In this document: piece by piece, positions 12,989 to 25,199 of the stretch
How the letters are laid out: every line of letters begins with the position of its first letter
How positions within the stretch are numbered: the first letter of the stretch is position 1
Source of the DNA: Phycomyces blakesleeanus NRRL 1555(-)
Taxonomy: Eukaryota > Mucoromycota > Mucoromycetes > Mucorales > Phycomycetaceae
Length of the DNA stretch: 64,000 nucleotides
Direction of reading: 5' to 3'
Assembly: GCF_001638985.1 (NCBI RefSeq)
Contig: NW_017265162.1
Location: 372,001 to 436,000 of the forward strand
Translations under genes and position numbers: made by a program
Notes under the pieces: generated by a model
What the model was told of the DNA's origin: nothing
Seen by the model: only the letters and a program-made list of their open reading frames with translations
Database searches by the model: none

Positions 12989-13496
12989 TTTGCTTTTGTT
13001 CGTTCTTTATTTTTATTATTATTATTATTATATATTTTGCATCCATGTTTTTTCTCCTTCTTTTATTCCTTTCTTGCTTATATCGTTTGATTCCACAACA
13101 TATCTAAAGAAAAACATACCTTACATGTCTCTGTTATATTCCCATATCATATAATAGGTTTATCTTGGTTACTTTCTTGCTTATTTATTCCCTTTACTAA
13201 ACTCTCTTTTTTTAAAAAAAAAACAATCTTTACACAAGAATAAAGATTTAGCGTGCCAATTAAACAAAAGCTAAAAACCAAAACTTCTCTCTCATTCACA
13301 CTCACTCAATGCTCGCATTAAATAGAGATCACAGCCTCAAAAAAAGATTTTTTCACTGTTTGTTTTTTATATATACATAGTTATTTACCAGAGCAACACA
13401 TTAGGCCAGAATGCCAATGTGAAGATGCTAAATGCTAGTAGTGATTGTCTTGTTTTTTTTTTAATGATAATAAAAAATATGAGAAGTTAAAAAAAA
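12989..13496. other. Convergent 3' intergenic gap (MVP1 / ATP1)
   Basis: A short gap between two convergent genes. It holds AT-rich 3' untranslated sequence, an ATT triplet run near 13013-13031 and a T7A10 block at 13207-13223. No gene was seen. Confidence 0.7.
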
Positions 13497-15642
13497 TTAC
13501 AAGAAGGTCTTGACGTGGGTCTCGCAGATGTTGCGGAGCTTGGCATCCAACTCCTTGGAGATAACACCCTTGGTGCGGATCTCATCGAGCTCGGTCTGGT
13601 GCTGGGTCTTGACGTAGCTGACAAAGTCCTTCTCCCAGTCGACAACCTTACCGACGGGCAACTTATCGAGGAAACCGTTGACACCGGCGAAGACGATGGG
13701 GACCTGGACCTCAATGGAGAGAGGAGTGTACTGGGGCTGCTTGAGGAGCTCAGTGAGACGAGCACCACGGTTAAGCAAGAACTGGGTGGAGGCATCGAGA
13801 TCGGAACCGAACTGGGCAAAGGCAGCAACTTCACGGTACTGGGCCAAGAAAAGCTTGAGAGAACCAGCGACCTGCTTCATGGCCTTGGTCTGGGCAGCAG
13901 AACCGACACGGGAGACGGAAAGACCGACGTTAATGGCGGGACGGACACCCTTGAAGAAGAGTTCGGCTTCCAAGAAAATCTGTCCATCAGTGATGGAAAT
14001 GACGTTGGTAGGAATGTAGGCAGACACATCACCACCCTGGGTCTCAATGATGGGAAGGGCGGTCATGGAACCGTAACCGAAAGCCTTGTTCATCTTGGCG
14101 GCACGCTCCAAAAGACGGGAGTGGAGGTAGAAGACATCACCGGGGTAGGCCTCACGACCGGGGGGACGACGAAGCAAGAGGGACATCTGACGGTAGGCAA
14201 CAGCCTGCTTGGACAAATCATCATAAATAATAAGAGAGTGGCGACCGTTGTCACGGAACCATTCACCAAAGGCAGCACCAGAGAAGGGAGCGAGGTACTG
14301 GAGAGGGGCGGCCTCAGAGGCAGTGGCAGCAACGACGATGGTGTACTTCATGGCGTCGTTCTCCTCGAGGGTACGGACCAACTGGGCAACAGTGGAACGC
14401 TTCTGACCGACGGCAACGTAGATGCAGTAAAGCTTCTTGGACTCATCGGAACCGTTGTTCCAGTTCTTCTGGTTAAGAATGGTGTCAAGAGCGACAGCAG
14501 TCTTACCGGTCTGACGATCACCAATGATCAACTCACGCTGACCACGACCGATGGGAACCATGGAATCAACAGACTTGATACCAGTCTGCATGGGCTCGTT
14601 GACAGAGTGACGGGGCAAAATACCGGGAGCCTTGACCTGGACACGCGAACGGCCAACGGTCTCAAGAGGACCCTTACCATCAATGGGGTTACCGAGGGCA
14701 TCGACAACACGACCCAAGATACCAGGACCAACGGGAACATCGACAATGGCACCAGTACGCTTGACGGTGTCACCTTCCTTGATCAAACGATCGTTACCGA
14801 AGACGACAATACCGACGTTGTCAGCTTCCAAGTTGAGGGCCATACCCTAAAAGATTATGAATTAATTACAAGGTTAATATTTATATTTTTATATATGTAT
14901 GTGCACAATAGTTGTGCTTTCTCTTTTCTTCTCTTCTCTTTTATTTTATTTTATTTTATTTTTATAATTAATTTAATTATTTACCTTAAGACCGCTGGAG
15001 AACTCAACCATCTCTTCGGCCTGGACGTTCTTCAAACCATAAACACGGGCAATACCGTCACCAATGGACAAGACACGGCCAGTTTCCTGGAGGTCAGCCT
15101 CAGCAGAGGCACCGAGGATGCGCTGTTCGAGGATAGAAGAGACCTCTGCGGTGGAGGGCTTGGAGGAGGCAAAGCGAGCAGCCTGGGCAACAACACCAAG
15201 GTTGAGGCGAGCCTTTTATGAGTAGAAAAGAAAACGAAGCGAGAATGAAGAAAGTTAATAATTGTTATACAATCGTATATACATTCTTTTTCTTTGGGAG
15301 GTACTTTGGCGTGAATAGTACAAGTTTTTGTTTTTTGTTTTTGTTATTGTAATTTGCTGGTAATTTCGAGTTTATTGTCTTTCTTTATGAAATTCACTTG
15401 TTTTTTCTGTTTCAATTTCTTATTACATTGTTGTTGTTTATTTTGTTTATTTATTTATTTATTTATTTATTTTTATTTTGTAGTGCGCTTTTGTATTTGA
15501 CTTTTTTTTCAATTTATCTATATATACATATATATGTATATATTTAAAGAAGTATTATAATACTCACAGCAGGAGCAATACCGCGCGAGACGGCAGCAAC
15601 TGTCAATGGACGAGCAACACGAGCAGCAATGTTTCTAAGCAT
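13497..15642 (-). CDS. ATP1: Mitochondrial F1F0 ATP synthase subunit alpha
   Basis: Minus-strand exons are 15568-15642, 14985-15212 and 13497-14846, giving 550 residues (yeast Atp1 is about 545). The product is the non-catalytic alpha subunit of the F1 head, which makes ATP in the mitochondrial matrix. Exon 1 encodes the start of a matrix-targeting presequence that is rich in Arg and Ala with no acidic residue. The mature N-terminus carries the [10 protein letters not shown] motif. The Walker A motif GDRQTGKT lies at about residues 210-217, and the alpha-subunit signature [17 protein letters not shown] is intact. The long third exon shows very strong codon bias, as do Ran and RPL40 here, which fits high expression. 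That bias also creates a spurious 568-codon antisense frame. Intron 1 is unusually long for this window at about 355 nt. Confidence 0.98.
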
Positions 15643-17139
15643 GATGGCAACGGTAGTGATTGTGCAAGTATGAAGACAGACTCTGCAGTCAAATATTTTT
15701 TCTTTTTTGACTGTAAATTTTCTCGTTTTTTTCCCCTGGAATCAACGACATGCAATAAAATTAATTGTCCGCTATATAATGTTGCGTCACTGTAAAACGT
15801 GGCTTGACCTTTGGCCTTGGGCCTTGAGTCTTGAGCCTTGGGCTTTGGGTCTTGAAACCCTGACTCTGGCTTTGGCTCTGGCTCTGGCTCTGGCTCCGGT
15901 TCTGATTCTTTTAAGTGTCCTTCTCCAGGTTGTTTTACAACTATTTTCTTTAGTTGCATAAATTATTTATTCATTTTGCAACGGAAATTTAGTGATATAA
16001 AAAATCGAAATGTATAAATATGTTTTTGTGATATGTTTTACCCCCAAAAAAAATAGCCTATATGTATAAATATTTGTCCTGTGAAATTTAACCCAAAAAC
16101 TCAATGTTATTATAATTTTGAAAGGACAATTAAATGATAAATTCACTTGCTTCAAAAAAATAAAATCAATTGTTGTGGAAGGTGGTTTTATATTTATATT
16201 TATTTTACTTTATTGGATTAGCTTATAGTCCTCCGGTAAAAGCCATGTATTTATAAGATAAACGAAGTGCAGCTTTGACTCAGAATAGAAGTTTCGATCA
16301 AACTCACTCATCAATCTCGAGCAAATGCGGAGGTCCAAAACAGTGTATAGAGTCAGCTACAACTACAGTACAACTACCACTTTCTATGTCCATGAAGCCT
16401 ATTTGTACTTCTTTATATATGTGTGTGTGGATATAGATATTAAAGTATAGACACTTAGGTTGCTTGTTATATTTACTTACCGCAATTGCAAGAATAAGAA
16501 TAAGAATAAGAATAAAAAGAAAAAGAAAAAGAAAAAGAAAAGCAGGTTAATATTTTTTTTCGTAGCTATGGTTACGAAGAATTTTAGAGTTTTAGGATAT
16601 TAATACCGCTATGTTGTATTGTGTTGTATTGTGCTTTATTGTGCTGTGATGTGCTGTGCTGTGATGTGCTGTGATGTGCTGTACTGCACTATAATTAATA
16701 TCTGCGCCCTTTCGTCCTTATTGTCATTACAACTTCTCTTGGTTAGTAGCAGGCTCCAAATATATATATATATATATTTGCTCCGATCGTCAGAAAATAA
16801 TATCAATATAGATATAACTCAAAATAATTTTTGGACATAAGTACCAGAGCCATGTTAGCTTATCATTATTGTCGATTCATCCCTAATGACAATGTTATAG
16901 CTAAGAGAGCTTTATAAAATAAGCACACACACACACACAGAGAGAGAGAGAGATAAAAGGCATCATTGTTCTTTTTTTGTCAAGACACAATCGGTCCATT
17001 CGGCGACATAAAACAAAAATAACACGTGAGGTTGATAATGTTATACATATATAACAGACAACCGATAAATGACAGGAGCACAGGCCCCCCTTTCTCTTGC
17101 TTAAATTTCTTTTTTTTATCTTTATCTTTTATCTTGCAT
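15643..17139. other. Divergent promoter region (ATP1 / ERG1)
   Basis: This region separates two divergently transcribed genes. Near 15807-15905 a CTTGGGCCTTGAG-like unit grades into TGGCTC hexamers. Degenerate GTGCT pentamers occupy about 16601-16690. AC and AG dinucleotide runs lie near 16923-16952. The last 60 nt before the ERG1 ATG are pyrimidine-rich. No gene was found. Confidence 0.6.
16601..16690. repeat. Degenerate TGTGCTG/TGTATTG pentamer array
   Basis: Tandem pentamers of the form GTGCT, GTGAT and GTATT, related to the array near 2335-2360. An open frame through it encodes only Cys/Val/Met-rich low complexity and is not a gene. Confidence 0.75.
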
Positions 17140-19101
17140 ATGTCATTCAACACAGAGTATGATATCATCTGTGTAGGTGCAGGTGTCGTCGGATGTGCTG
17201 CTGCCAAAGTATTTGGTGACAGTGGGCGTAAAGTACTAGTCTTAGAACGAGACCTTAACGAGCCCGATCGAATTGTGGGCGAGCTTATGCAACCTGGAGG
17301 TGTACATGCCTTGGAAGAACTTGGAATGGAAGGTAGCCCACGCATTCAATAATGACAATAATAACAATAATGATTATGTACCCGGATTTATTAATTATTT
17401 TTTTTATATAATTTCGTTTTGTAAATCAAGATTGTCTCGAGGATATTGATGGAATTCCTTGCTATGGTTATAGCGTTTTTCGAGAAGGGAAGATGGTTAC
17501 CATTCCATATCCGATCAATGAAAACACCGGAAAACAAGAAGTAGGAAGATCATTTCATCACGGTCGGTTTATCCAGAAATTACGAATGTCGGCTACAAAC
17601 ACCAAAAAGTAAGTCTTTGGGTGGTGGTGTGGGATATTTTCTAGATCAAAAGATCAAAAGAATACAATATCTAATACTCTAATGTGTGTGAAGTGTGACT
17701 ATCAAGCAAATGACAGTTAGTCAACTTTTGACCGATGATACCAGCGACAGAATCATTGGTGTTCTTGCCTCTGATAAAGAAGGGAAGGAGAAAAGGGTAA
17801 GAAACAGATTCATATGCTTAATGAGGTCTGTGCACTATTTTATATTAACAAATAAATAAGATCCATTCCGCTAACTTTTATGTCTTTGATTGTCCTAAAA
17901 AAAAAGTTTACTGCCCCTCTCACAATTGTAGCAGATGGCATATTTTCACGTTTCCGTAAAGACTTTACCACAAAGACTCCAGATGTTCGGTCCAATTTTG
18001 TTGGGTAAGATTTATATAAATTTATTATTGTTCATGAATATGTGGCTTTTATATAAAAGTAAAATTTATGTTAAAAAAAACACATATACGGACAGATTTA
18101 TTATGAAGGATTTGAATCTACCTTTACCTGAACATGGATGTGTTGTTATGGTGAAACCTTCGCCTGTACTCATTTACCAGATTGGTAAACGGGATACCCG
18201 AGTGCTCATTGATGTTCCCGGCCAATTGCCGTCTGTTGGTAATGGAGACCTCAAGAAATATTTGCAAGATGTGGTTGCACCACAGTTACCAAAGGTTATT
18301 CAGGTGAGATTATTATCAAAATCAAAAAAGAAACAAAAAAAATTGGTGCGGATAACTTGATGGATAAATGAATTAATGGGGTTTGGTTGGTTGATTGGCG
18401 TAGATCAAATTCTTGGAAGGTTTGGAGACAGAGCGTTTGAGATCCATGCCCTGTGGATTCCTTCCTCCATCGGCAAACCAAAACGATGGCACGGTGTTAC
18501 TTGGAGATGCGTTGAATATCAGACACCCTCTTACTGGTGGTGGAATGACCGTGGCATTAAACGATGTTATTCTGTTATCCAGACTTCTCTCGAAAGAAAA
18601 TGTACCTTTGCTACAAGATACCGATCTTGTAATCCAGGCCATGGGTGCCTTCCATTGGAAGCGCAAGAGATATTGTACACCCATCAATGTTCTGGCCATG
18701 GCGCTCTATCGTATATTCGCCGCAAGTGGTAATACAACAATTTAATTTCTTCCACATGTTATACTAGGACTAGTAATGGTAAGTAAAACATGGCCTGATT
18801 ATTATACTTTTTTTTGGCTATAGATGTTCCTGACCTTCAGGTGTTGCAAAGAGGATGTTTTGGATACTTTGAACTTGGTGGAGAGTGTATCAATGGTCCA
18901 GTAAGTCTTTTGGCTGGTCTGGCAGACAGACCTCTGTTATTGGTGTATCACTTTTTTGCGGTTGCTTTTTACTCCATCTACCTTGAGTTCAAGAGCGGAA
19001 CGAATGCTGAAATCCCTCTGAATTTCATCAAAATATTTACGGTGCTCTACACCGCATGTGTTACTATCCTTCCGTACCTTTGGAGTGAAATCCAAGATTA
19101 A
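17140..19101 (+). CDS. ERG1: Squalene epoxidase (squalene monooxygenase)
   Basis: Exons 17140-17332, 17431-17608, 17694-17796, 17907-18004, 18096-18303, 18404-18728 and 18824-19101 give 460 residues. The enzyme uses FAD, O2 and NADPH to convert squalene to 2,3-oxidosqualene, the first oxygenation of ergosterol synthesis, on ER and lipid droplets. The FAD dinucleotide fold GAGVVGC begins near residue 13. The DG motif VADGIFSRFR lies at about 166-175, and the FAD-phosphate motif GDALNIRHPLTGGG at 294-307. Two hydrophobic segments at the C-terminus match the membrane tail of Erg1 proteins. The N-terminus starts directly at the FAD fold, so it lacks the short hydrophobic N-terminal stretch of yeast Erg1. 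Exon 3 begins at an unusual GAAG acceptor chosen because it restores the NVTI strand. This is the target of allylamine antifungals. Confidence 0.96.
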
Positions 19102-19527
19102 TTATTGCCAATGTCATTTATCCCAACTTACCTCTTATACTTTTACCTTTACTTTACTTTATCTTATCTTTTCTTTTTATATTTTGCTTTAGCTAATTAT
19201 TAATTATATAATACCATCATAATATATGTATACAACAATACAACAATACAACAATACAACAATACACGAGAGAGTTTTCTCTTTTGTACGTTATAATCAC
19301 TTTATATATTTTTTTCAGTTATCATAAATTTTATTAATAATAATAAGAAAGTAACAAATAACTGCACTCCAAACACAAAGACACATACATACTTAGGACT
19401 ATCACATGATCGAAAGAATAGAAATAAAATAAGAACGGACTATGGGAGTGTGTGTTTGAAGTTGTTGATAGAAATATGGATATATACTTTACCCATATAT
19501 TCTATTTAACTATTAGATTAAATTTAT

Positions 19528-19558
<31 letters not shown>

Positions 19559-19652
19559 AGAAGAAGAAGAGGCTCGTTCTTTCTACAATATTATAATAAA
19601 GCAACACGATATTGAGATGGGGAAAAGAAAGAGCTTGTATATAACGGTGGTC
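19102..19652. other. Convergent gap between ERG1 and the small secreted protein gene
   Basis: Contains a CAACAATA octamer repeat near 19229-19264 and a purine-rich GAAGAA/GAGGAA run at 19530-19571. No gene was seen. Confidence 0.65.
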
Positions 19653-19900
19653 TTATTCGTCCTGGGACACAGCATTCTTGCGAGAGTTCTCGGAAACCTT
19701 GCCACCCTCAAAGAAGTCGTTGAACTACAATAGATATTTAAGCATGTTAGAAATGGGACAATATATGTATAAAAATAATATATACTTACAAAGCCAGTAA
19801 CTGGTCCGTCACTTCCAACACTCTTGACGCTCTGGGAGTCTTCAGCGGATACAACAGCAGCAACAAGGGCAACAATGGCGATGATGTAGGTGAACTTCAT
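19653..19900 (-). CDS. Small secreted protein, 60 residues, function unknown
   Basis: Minus-strand exons 19790-19900 and 19653-19724 join in frame through a canonical GTAAGT...TAG intron to give exactly 60 residues. The first 19 residues form a clear signal peptide (MKFTY followed by a run of Ile, Ala and Val ending in VVSA). The mature peptide is about 41 residues, starts Glu-Asp-Ser-Gln, is acidic, lacks cysteine, and contains FNDFFEGGK followed by a polar tail. A TATAAAAG box lies about 90 nt upstream on the same strand. I do not recognise a family. The intact signal peptide, splice site and TATA box together make a real gene much more likely than chance. Effector, pheromone-like or wall-associated roles are all possible. 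Confidence 0.75.
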
Positions 19901-22346
19901 ATTGAATTATAGGATTGTTTGTTTGTTGAGAAAGAGAATCGAAGAATAGGATAATGGTTTTTTTTCTTTGGAGGCTATTCAAGGATGCTTTTATAGTAAA
20001 ATCGAATTCAATAAATGAGCTTTTCGAGAGCCTTATATCCCTTATTCGCACAGGGAAAAAAATAAAATTAAAAAATAAGGAAGATATGATAGAAAAATTA
20101 TCAAAGTCTTCTTGGTTGTTCTCCTTTCTACTCCTGTGTCATTCTCAATTCTCGATTGAGCAAATCTTCTACACTTCCTTGAGCTTATAGACAAAGACAA
20201 AAAGTGAGAGAGAGAGAAAAGAGAGCCCCGCTGTTATGGTTATAGTACAGCACATCTAACCCTTACTGTTGTCTTGTTTTTCGATTGACGATCAGGATTT
20301 GCAGGAGAAAGCAAACAAGACAATTTTGATTTTAGATGTGTATGGGATAAATAAGCCTCTTTATTTATTTATTTATTTATTTATTATTATTATTATTATT
20401 AAAATATATAAATCGATACTAACAGCAGCAACATAAGCAACCTATGCAACATGAGCAATATATACAGCAGCATCAGCAGCAGCAGCAGCAGCAACAACAA
20501 CAATGATGATGATAATAGAAGAAGGGAGTCAACTTTATTTGATGTTTATTTTTAAGCTCTAAAAGAATTTCAGATACTCAGTTCAGAGAGGTTTTTCTGT
20601 CTGGGATTAAGAGGTTTGATTAGTAGGTAGTAAAAACCTATATAAATTTATTTTATTTTTCTTTACTGCAATTTATTTTTTTCTAGAATTTGCGCATATA
20701 AACTACCCCTTTCAAAGAATAATAAATAATAATAAAGAGGTTATTTCTGATATGCAAGTATCAACAGGAGATCGAATATAAACAAGGGTGACAAGGGCTT
20801 GTAATGTTTGTGAGCAGCCAGGTCCAAGCTTTATCTTGTCAGTCAGTCAGTCAGTCAAAAGTCAAATCAAGGCAATTAGTTTGTTAGATTGTTTTATTTT
20901 ATTTTTGGTTTGAGTTACGTTAGGGTTTGAAGCCTTACGCGTATTGCTCCCTGAATTACTTATTTTTTTCTAAGGATAAAAATTATTTCGTGCTTTTATT
21001 AATAGTGTGTTTAGTCCCTTTATTTCTCTACCGCTGTTGTTGTTTCTTGTGTGCAAACCCAAAACCCAAAAAAAAAGCCAGAGATCTTGACATGATTTTC
21101 AGGAGTAATCGAGAGTCGTACCGAGAAATACTAGTCAAAAGAGCATCAAAGATTGCTATAGAAATATACCCAAGATTACTATCATTATTACCAATAGGTT
21201 GTAAGCAAGAAAAAAAAAGCAAATAAAAAAAGTTTAATATATATATATATATATATAAAAAGAATCAATTGATAGGATTGGGTATTTTTACTCTGAGGTC
21301 TGTAGTTAGTACAAAGATATTCTGTTCAAGTGCTACGATGACATAAAGTAGTTTTAACCAATACATAAATACGTAAATAAAAGAAGTGCTCCACTCCTTT
21401 TAAGAAATGCCCCATGCGGTGATGCGCATACTTTCTTAAGAGATAAAAATACAAGCTTATATATATATATATATATAATTAAACAGAATAATCCAGATTC
21501 GAGGGTGGTGTGTGCTTTGCGAAACGTGTTTTACTATTGTAACCTCGAATGATCACGAAAAAAATTTGGTGTCAACCCTTGTGTTAAAAAGGATTTCAAG
21601 ACAGATTATAGGGAGTTTGATAAGATTATGTATTGGAATTAGTGTCTCTAGTCCTCGAACCCACATATCCCTTTCTTTAGTCTTTTATACTATTCCCAAG
21701 AGCATTAGTAGTGAGCTCAAGTTACTCTTTACAATCCAATTCAATTCAATACAGGGTATTTGGACAAAGAACTCAACCAAAGAGAAAGAAAAAGAAATTG
21801 TGCTTTCTTCCTTCTTTTGTATTTCTTTTTCTTTTTCCTCTACTGTAGCACAAGACTTTTGTGGGTGTATTTAATGACTGTATTCAAAGGTAACATTAGG
21901 GTGAAATAGACAGTTATGAGAATATTAGAGCATTTCAATATCAATTAAACCAAAGTACTTCTTGGTAGATAATACTATCTTTTAATAAACCAAAATAAAT
22001 AAAAAGGAGTGTATGTGGGTGTGTCTGTCTTGTTGTATTTTTGAGATCTTCTTTTTACCCAAGAGGTTATTAATAAAGCCTCAAAAGTATTAGTTTCCAA
22101 ATATTAGATATTTTTCGCTGAAGAAAATGTAATGTAATATATGAAATGAAATTAGTTTATACGTAAAAACGTTCAATATATATACTTATTATTCTTCAAA
22201 GAGAGAGAGAGAGAAGAAATGTTCGAGTAAGATGATTGGATGATATTTAATGACTATGGTATATGTATTTACAGTAAAGCTAGATTATATGAAATGTATG
22301 TCTCTTTTATATATATATAAAGTGTATCTGTGTGTGTGTGTGTGTA
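19901..22346. other. Intergenic region, no gene recognised
   Basis: Open frames here (for example 20927-21226 and 21512-21874) start at non-ATG codons and are Lys/Ile/Phe-rich low complexity. Visible repeats include TTTA and ATT runs near 20360-20400, an AGC/AAC triplet run at 20473-20503, a CAGT tetramer run near 20840-20858, and TA runs near 21238-21256 and 21460-21476. Confidence 0.6.
19988..19995 (-). promoter_or_regulatory. TATA box of the small secreted protein gene
   Basis: TATAAAAG on the minus strand, about 88-95 nt upstream of the ATG at 19900. The same spacing is seen for the protease. Confidence 0.55.
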
Positions 22347-24136
22347 CTATAGTATGTTTGAAAAGTTTGAATTGGATAATTGTTGGCCAGCCATGATGTC
22401 TTCAATCTCCTTGACTGTTTTTGGTGCAAGCGTCAGGTTTTCATGGCCATCTTTTGTTATCAGAACGGTATCCTCGATACGAACACCGCCTACCACGCGA
22501 TACCTACGAATGACATCAAGATCAAAGAAGGATTTGTAACCAGGGTATTGCGTCCAGATATCAAGCATGCTGTCGTTAAAGTAGAGCCCTGGCTCAACTG
22601 TCACAATCATATTAGCTTCAAGGGGTCTTCCTTGAAGGAAATTTGTCAAATATCCAGCACTGTCCACTCTCTTCAAATGCAATTCTGGTAATTGACTATA
22701 AAAACTCCAATTCAATTCAATTCAATTCAATTCAATTGAAGGCTTTAATTTTTTAGTACATATATATATATATTGGTTTTTAAAAATAATAAATCTATAA
22801 TAATCTTGTCTTACCCTTCTACATCATGAACATCTAATCCAACCGAATGACCAAGACCTAATATATCATTAGCCTCTTTTCATTCAGTAATATATAAATT
22901 AACCTTTTAAGCTTACCATGAATAAAGAAAGCGTGCGGTATACCCATATCCACCAGTTGATCAATTTCCCCAACCAATACACCAATTCGAATTAATTCAC
23001 TACAAAGTACATGAATAACGTGTCTCTCCAATTCAGACCACATTGCTCCAGGTCTTAGTCTAGAAAGAACAGACTAAAAGAAAAGAAGAAGAAGAAAAGA
23101 AGATGAGAAAAGGAAAATTCAAGCCACAAGTATATACATATATATATATGTATACCTCTTGCATTTTTAGGACAATGTTGTATATCGTTTTTGCCTCTGC
23201 AGAGAAGACCCCGGTCGCAGGAAAGGTTCTTGTTACATCGCTTCCGTAACATCCACGCTCTCCTCCTGCATCCACAAGAACAAGCGTATGTGGACCGGCC
23301 GGTATGATCTGGTTGTTTCTGGTGTAGTGTAGTGTTGTTGACCGAGGACCAGAGGCAACGATCGGAATGTAGGCCTGCCTGGACATCCCGTTCCGCGAAC
23401 AAATCCACCTAAAGAGGCCTTCGAGATGTGACTCTGAGAGGCCTGGTTTTGCTTGCTGCATGACGGCCTTGTGGGCCTGCGATGATCCATAGACTGCGAG
23501 TCTGATGGTTTCGATTTCCCAGGGAAACTTCTTGAGTCGTGCTTCATTGAGCGCATCCCGTAGATATGTCGTGCTGAGTTTCTTGTCGGTTATTCCGGCC
23601 GCATAAAGCACTTGTTTGTCGGTCGTGTCCAGCACATGGATCGTGACAGGGTCTAGGTCGGTTAGGAGACCCGGTAGATCAGACTCGCTCACAATCTCAT
23701 CAGCGTCGTATTTTTGAAGTAACTCATCCGGGCTATCGGGTGATCCATTCCACACAATGTCATTCTCAGGAATAGTAGGTGGGACCAGATAGACTTTATT
23801 GGTCTCTAGATCTACCACTACATGAAACCCTGGTTCATCTACGCCTATAGTATAATATAAATAAGTAAATAAATAAAGTAATTTTTTTTATATTATATTA
23901 TATTATATTATATTATTTTTATTATTATCTGGGTTACCTGTTAGATAATAGAAATGACTTTCCTGGCGAAAATCGAGCTCTATGTCTGTGTCATTTCTTA
24001 CTGCCCCAACTTGTCCACGGTGATAGATAATTGAACGTTGTTTCTGATCTATTTGCATTAGGTTCTTTACTCGAAGACAATGCTGGCGAGTTGTGATCAT
24101 GGGTGAGCGAGTGAGAGCAAAGGGATAGGGAGACAT
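22347..24136 (-). CDS. Xaa-Pro dipeptidase (prolidase, peptidase M24B)
   Basis: Minus-strand exons 23938-24136, 23156-23844, 22917-23073, 22815-22857 and 22347-22695 give 478 residues. The enzyme is a two-metal (Mn/Co) peptidase that releases C-terminal proline from dipeptides, recycling proline from protein breakdown. The N-terminal half is the creatinase/prolidase regulatory domain ([13 protein letters not shown] and following). The catalytic pita-bread fold carries all five metal ligands: Asp258 and Asp269 in [13 protein letters not shown], His352 in [11 protein letters not shown], Glu397 in TVEPGLY, and Glu437 in GGVRIED. The 11-residue Asp-Asp and 40-residue Glu-Glu spacings equal those of human prolidase. 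The start ATG at 24136 precedes the conserved N-terminal domain. No signal peptide is seen, so a cytosolic location is likely. Confidence 0.95.
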
Positions 24137-24975
24137 TACAAAGAAGATGATTTAATTTTGCTTGCTTGCTTGCTTGCTTATTTAATATTATTCTTCTTTG
24201 GTGTCTACTTTATACAAGATAGAGAAAATATTTTACTGAATTGAATTATTGAGATTTGTGTAAAGATTGAAAAACAAGAAGAAAATAAAGGTAAACCCTT
24301 CCTAATAATAATTATTACTTTTTTTATATCCACACAAAATACCAGGATCTGCTGATGGCCACAGATTGCTCAGAAAGAAAAAAAATTAAAAAAAGAAAAT
24401 TGCTCGGACGGTGAACGACGTACGAAATAATATATATATATATTGCGGTAATGAAAACCATATTGGGCGTTCAGTGCGCATCAGGATTGGATGAAAAAAA
24501 AAACGTGTAACATTTTAAAGGTTTCAAAAATAAAAAATAAAATAAAAATGCCTTGTCAGAGAAAGCATCTAAGGACCATGAACCATGAACCATGAACCAT
24601 GAACCATTACTATTTTATCTTATATTTTATTAAAAGCCAAAATATATATTATATATATATATATAAATTTCTTATTAATTCTGTAATTTACATAGCTTTC
24701 TGTCTCTCTCTCTCTTTCTTCCTTCCTTTCTTTCTTTCTTTTTTTGAGGAGGGGGAAGTTCCTACATAGTTTTAATTAGATATATCTATAATATACATAC
24801 AAGTACAAGGAGAGTTCAATTGGTCAACAGCATAAGGTAATTAGATAGCTTGGCATTAACCAACTATCTTTACTTCCGCCTCAAGATCTATGAAATTTTA
24901 TTTGGTTTCTTGCTTTTAAAAAATTAAAGAGAGAGAGAGAAAATATACCTTAAATGACTATAGAACGAATAGAGA
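24137..24975. other. Intergenic region upstream of the prolidase gene
   Basis: Contains a GCTT tetramer run (about 24161-24178), a five-copy GAACCAT heptamer array (24573-24607), TA runs and a TCTTTC-rich block near 24700-24742. No gene was seen. Confidence 0.6.
24573..24607. repeat. GAACCAT heptamer tandem repeat
   Basis: Five near-perfect copies of a 7-bp unit in the promoter-side gap of the prolidase gene. Confidence 0.85.
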
Positions 24976-25199
24976 CTAAGAAGCTGGACGGACAAGAGTT
25001 TTGTTATGGATTATGTAGAAGAAGCTGACTACGAACATCAGTGCAGCAACTTGTCTTTGGATTCTCTTTTTTTTTCTTCGGCTATTCATGTATTTTTGGT
25101 TGTTCAATTGGAAGACTTGAGGAGGAGGGTTTGAATGTAAGCCCTGGGGTTTGGATTTCTTTTGGGCACCATTAGTCGGCACGTGGCTTGACAAGACTA
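24976..25199 (-). CDS. Possible last exon of a small tail-anchored protein
   Basis: An open frame of about 73 codons ends at a TAG (24976-24978). It has no ATG at its 5' end and is closed upstream by an in-frame TAG that could serve as a splice acceptor, so if real this is a terminal exon. The peptide is polar and Pro/Gln/Asn-rich, then strongly basic (NSRRKKKRIQRQ), then a single hydrophobic helix (VAALMFVVSFFYII) and a seven-to-ten-residue tail. This is the layout of small C-terminally anchored ER or mitochondrial proteins. I recognise no family, and no convincing first exon was found upstream, although an ATG followed by a GTAACA donor exists near 25480. A chance frame cannot be excluded. 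Confidence 0.35.

Noticed and set aside
13515..15221. 568-codon plus-strand open frame antisense to ATP1
   Set aside because: It is a by-product of the extreme codon bias of ATP1 on the other strand; it runs across both the ATP1 exon and an intron and encodes Gly/Thr/Leu-rich low complexity with no domain.
15603..15959. Minus-strand frame with Glu-Pro repeats upstream of ATP1
   Set aside because: The repeat is a translation of the TGGCTC/TGGCTT minisatellite and the frame overlaps ATP1 exon 1 in another phase.
16619..16840. Cys/Val-rich frame
   Set aside because: Translation of the GTGCT-type pentamer array followed by TA repeats.
21512..21874. 120-codon frame
   Set aside because: Starts at GTG, ends in Phe/Ser low complexity, no domain, no neighbouring exon.
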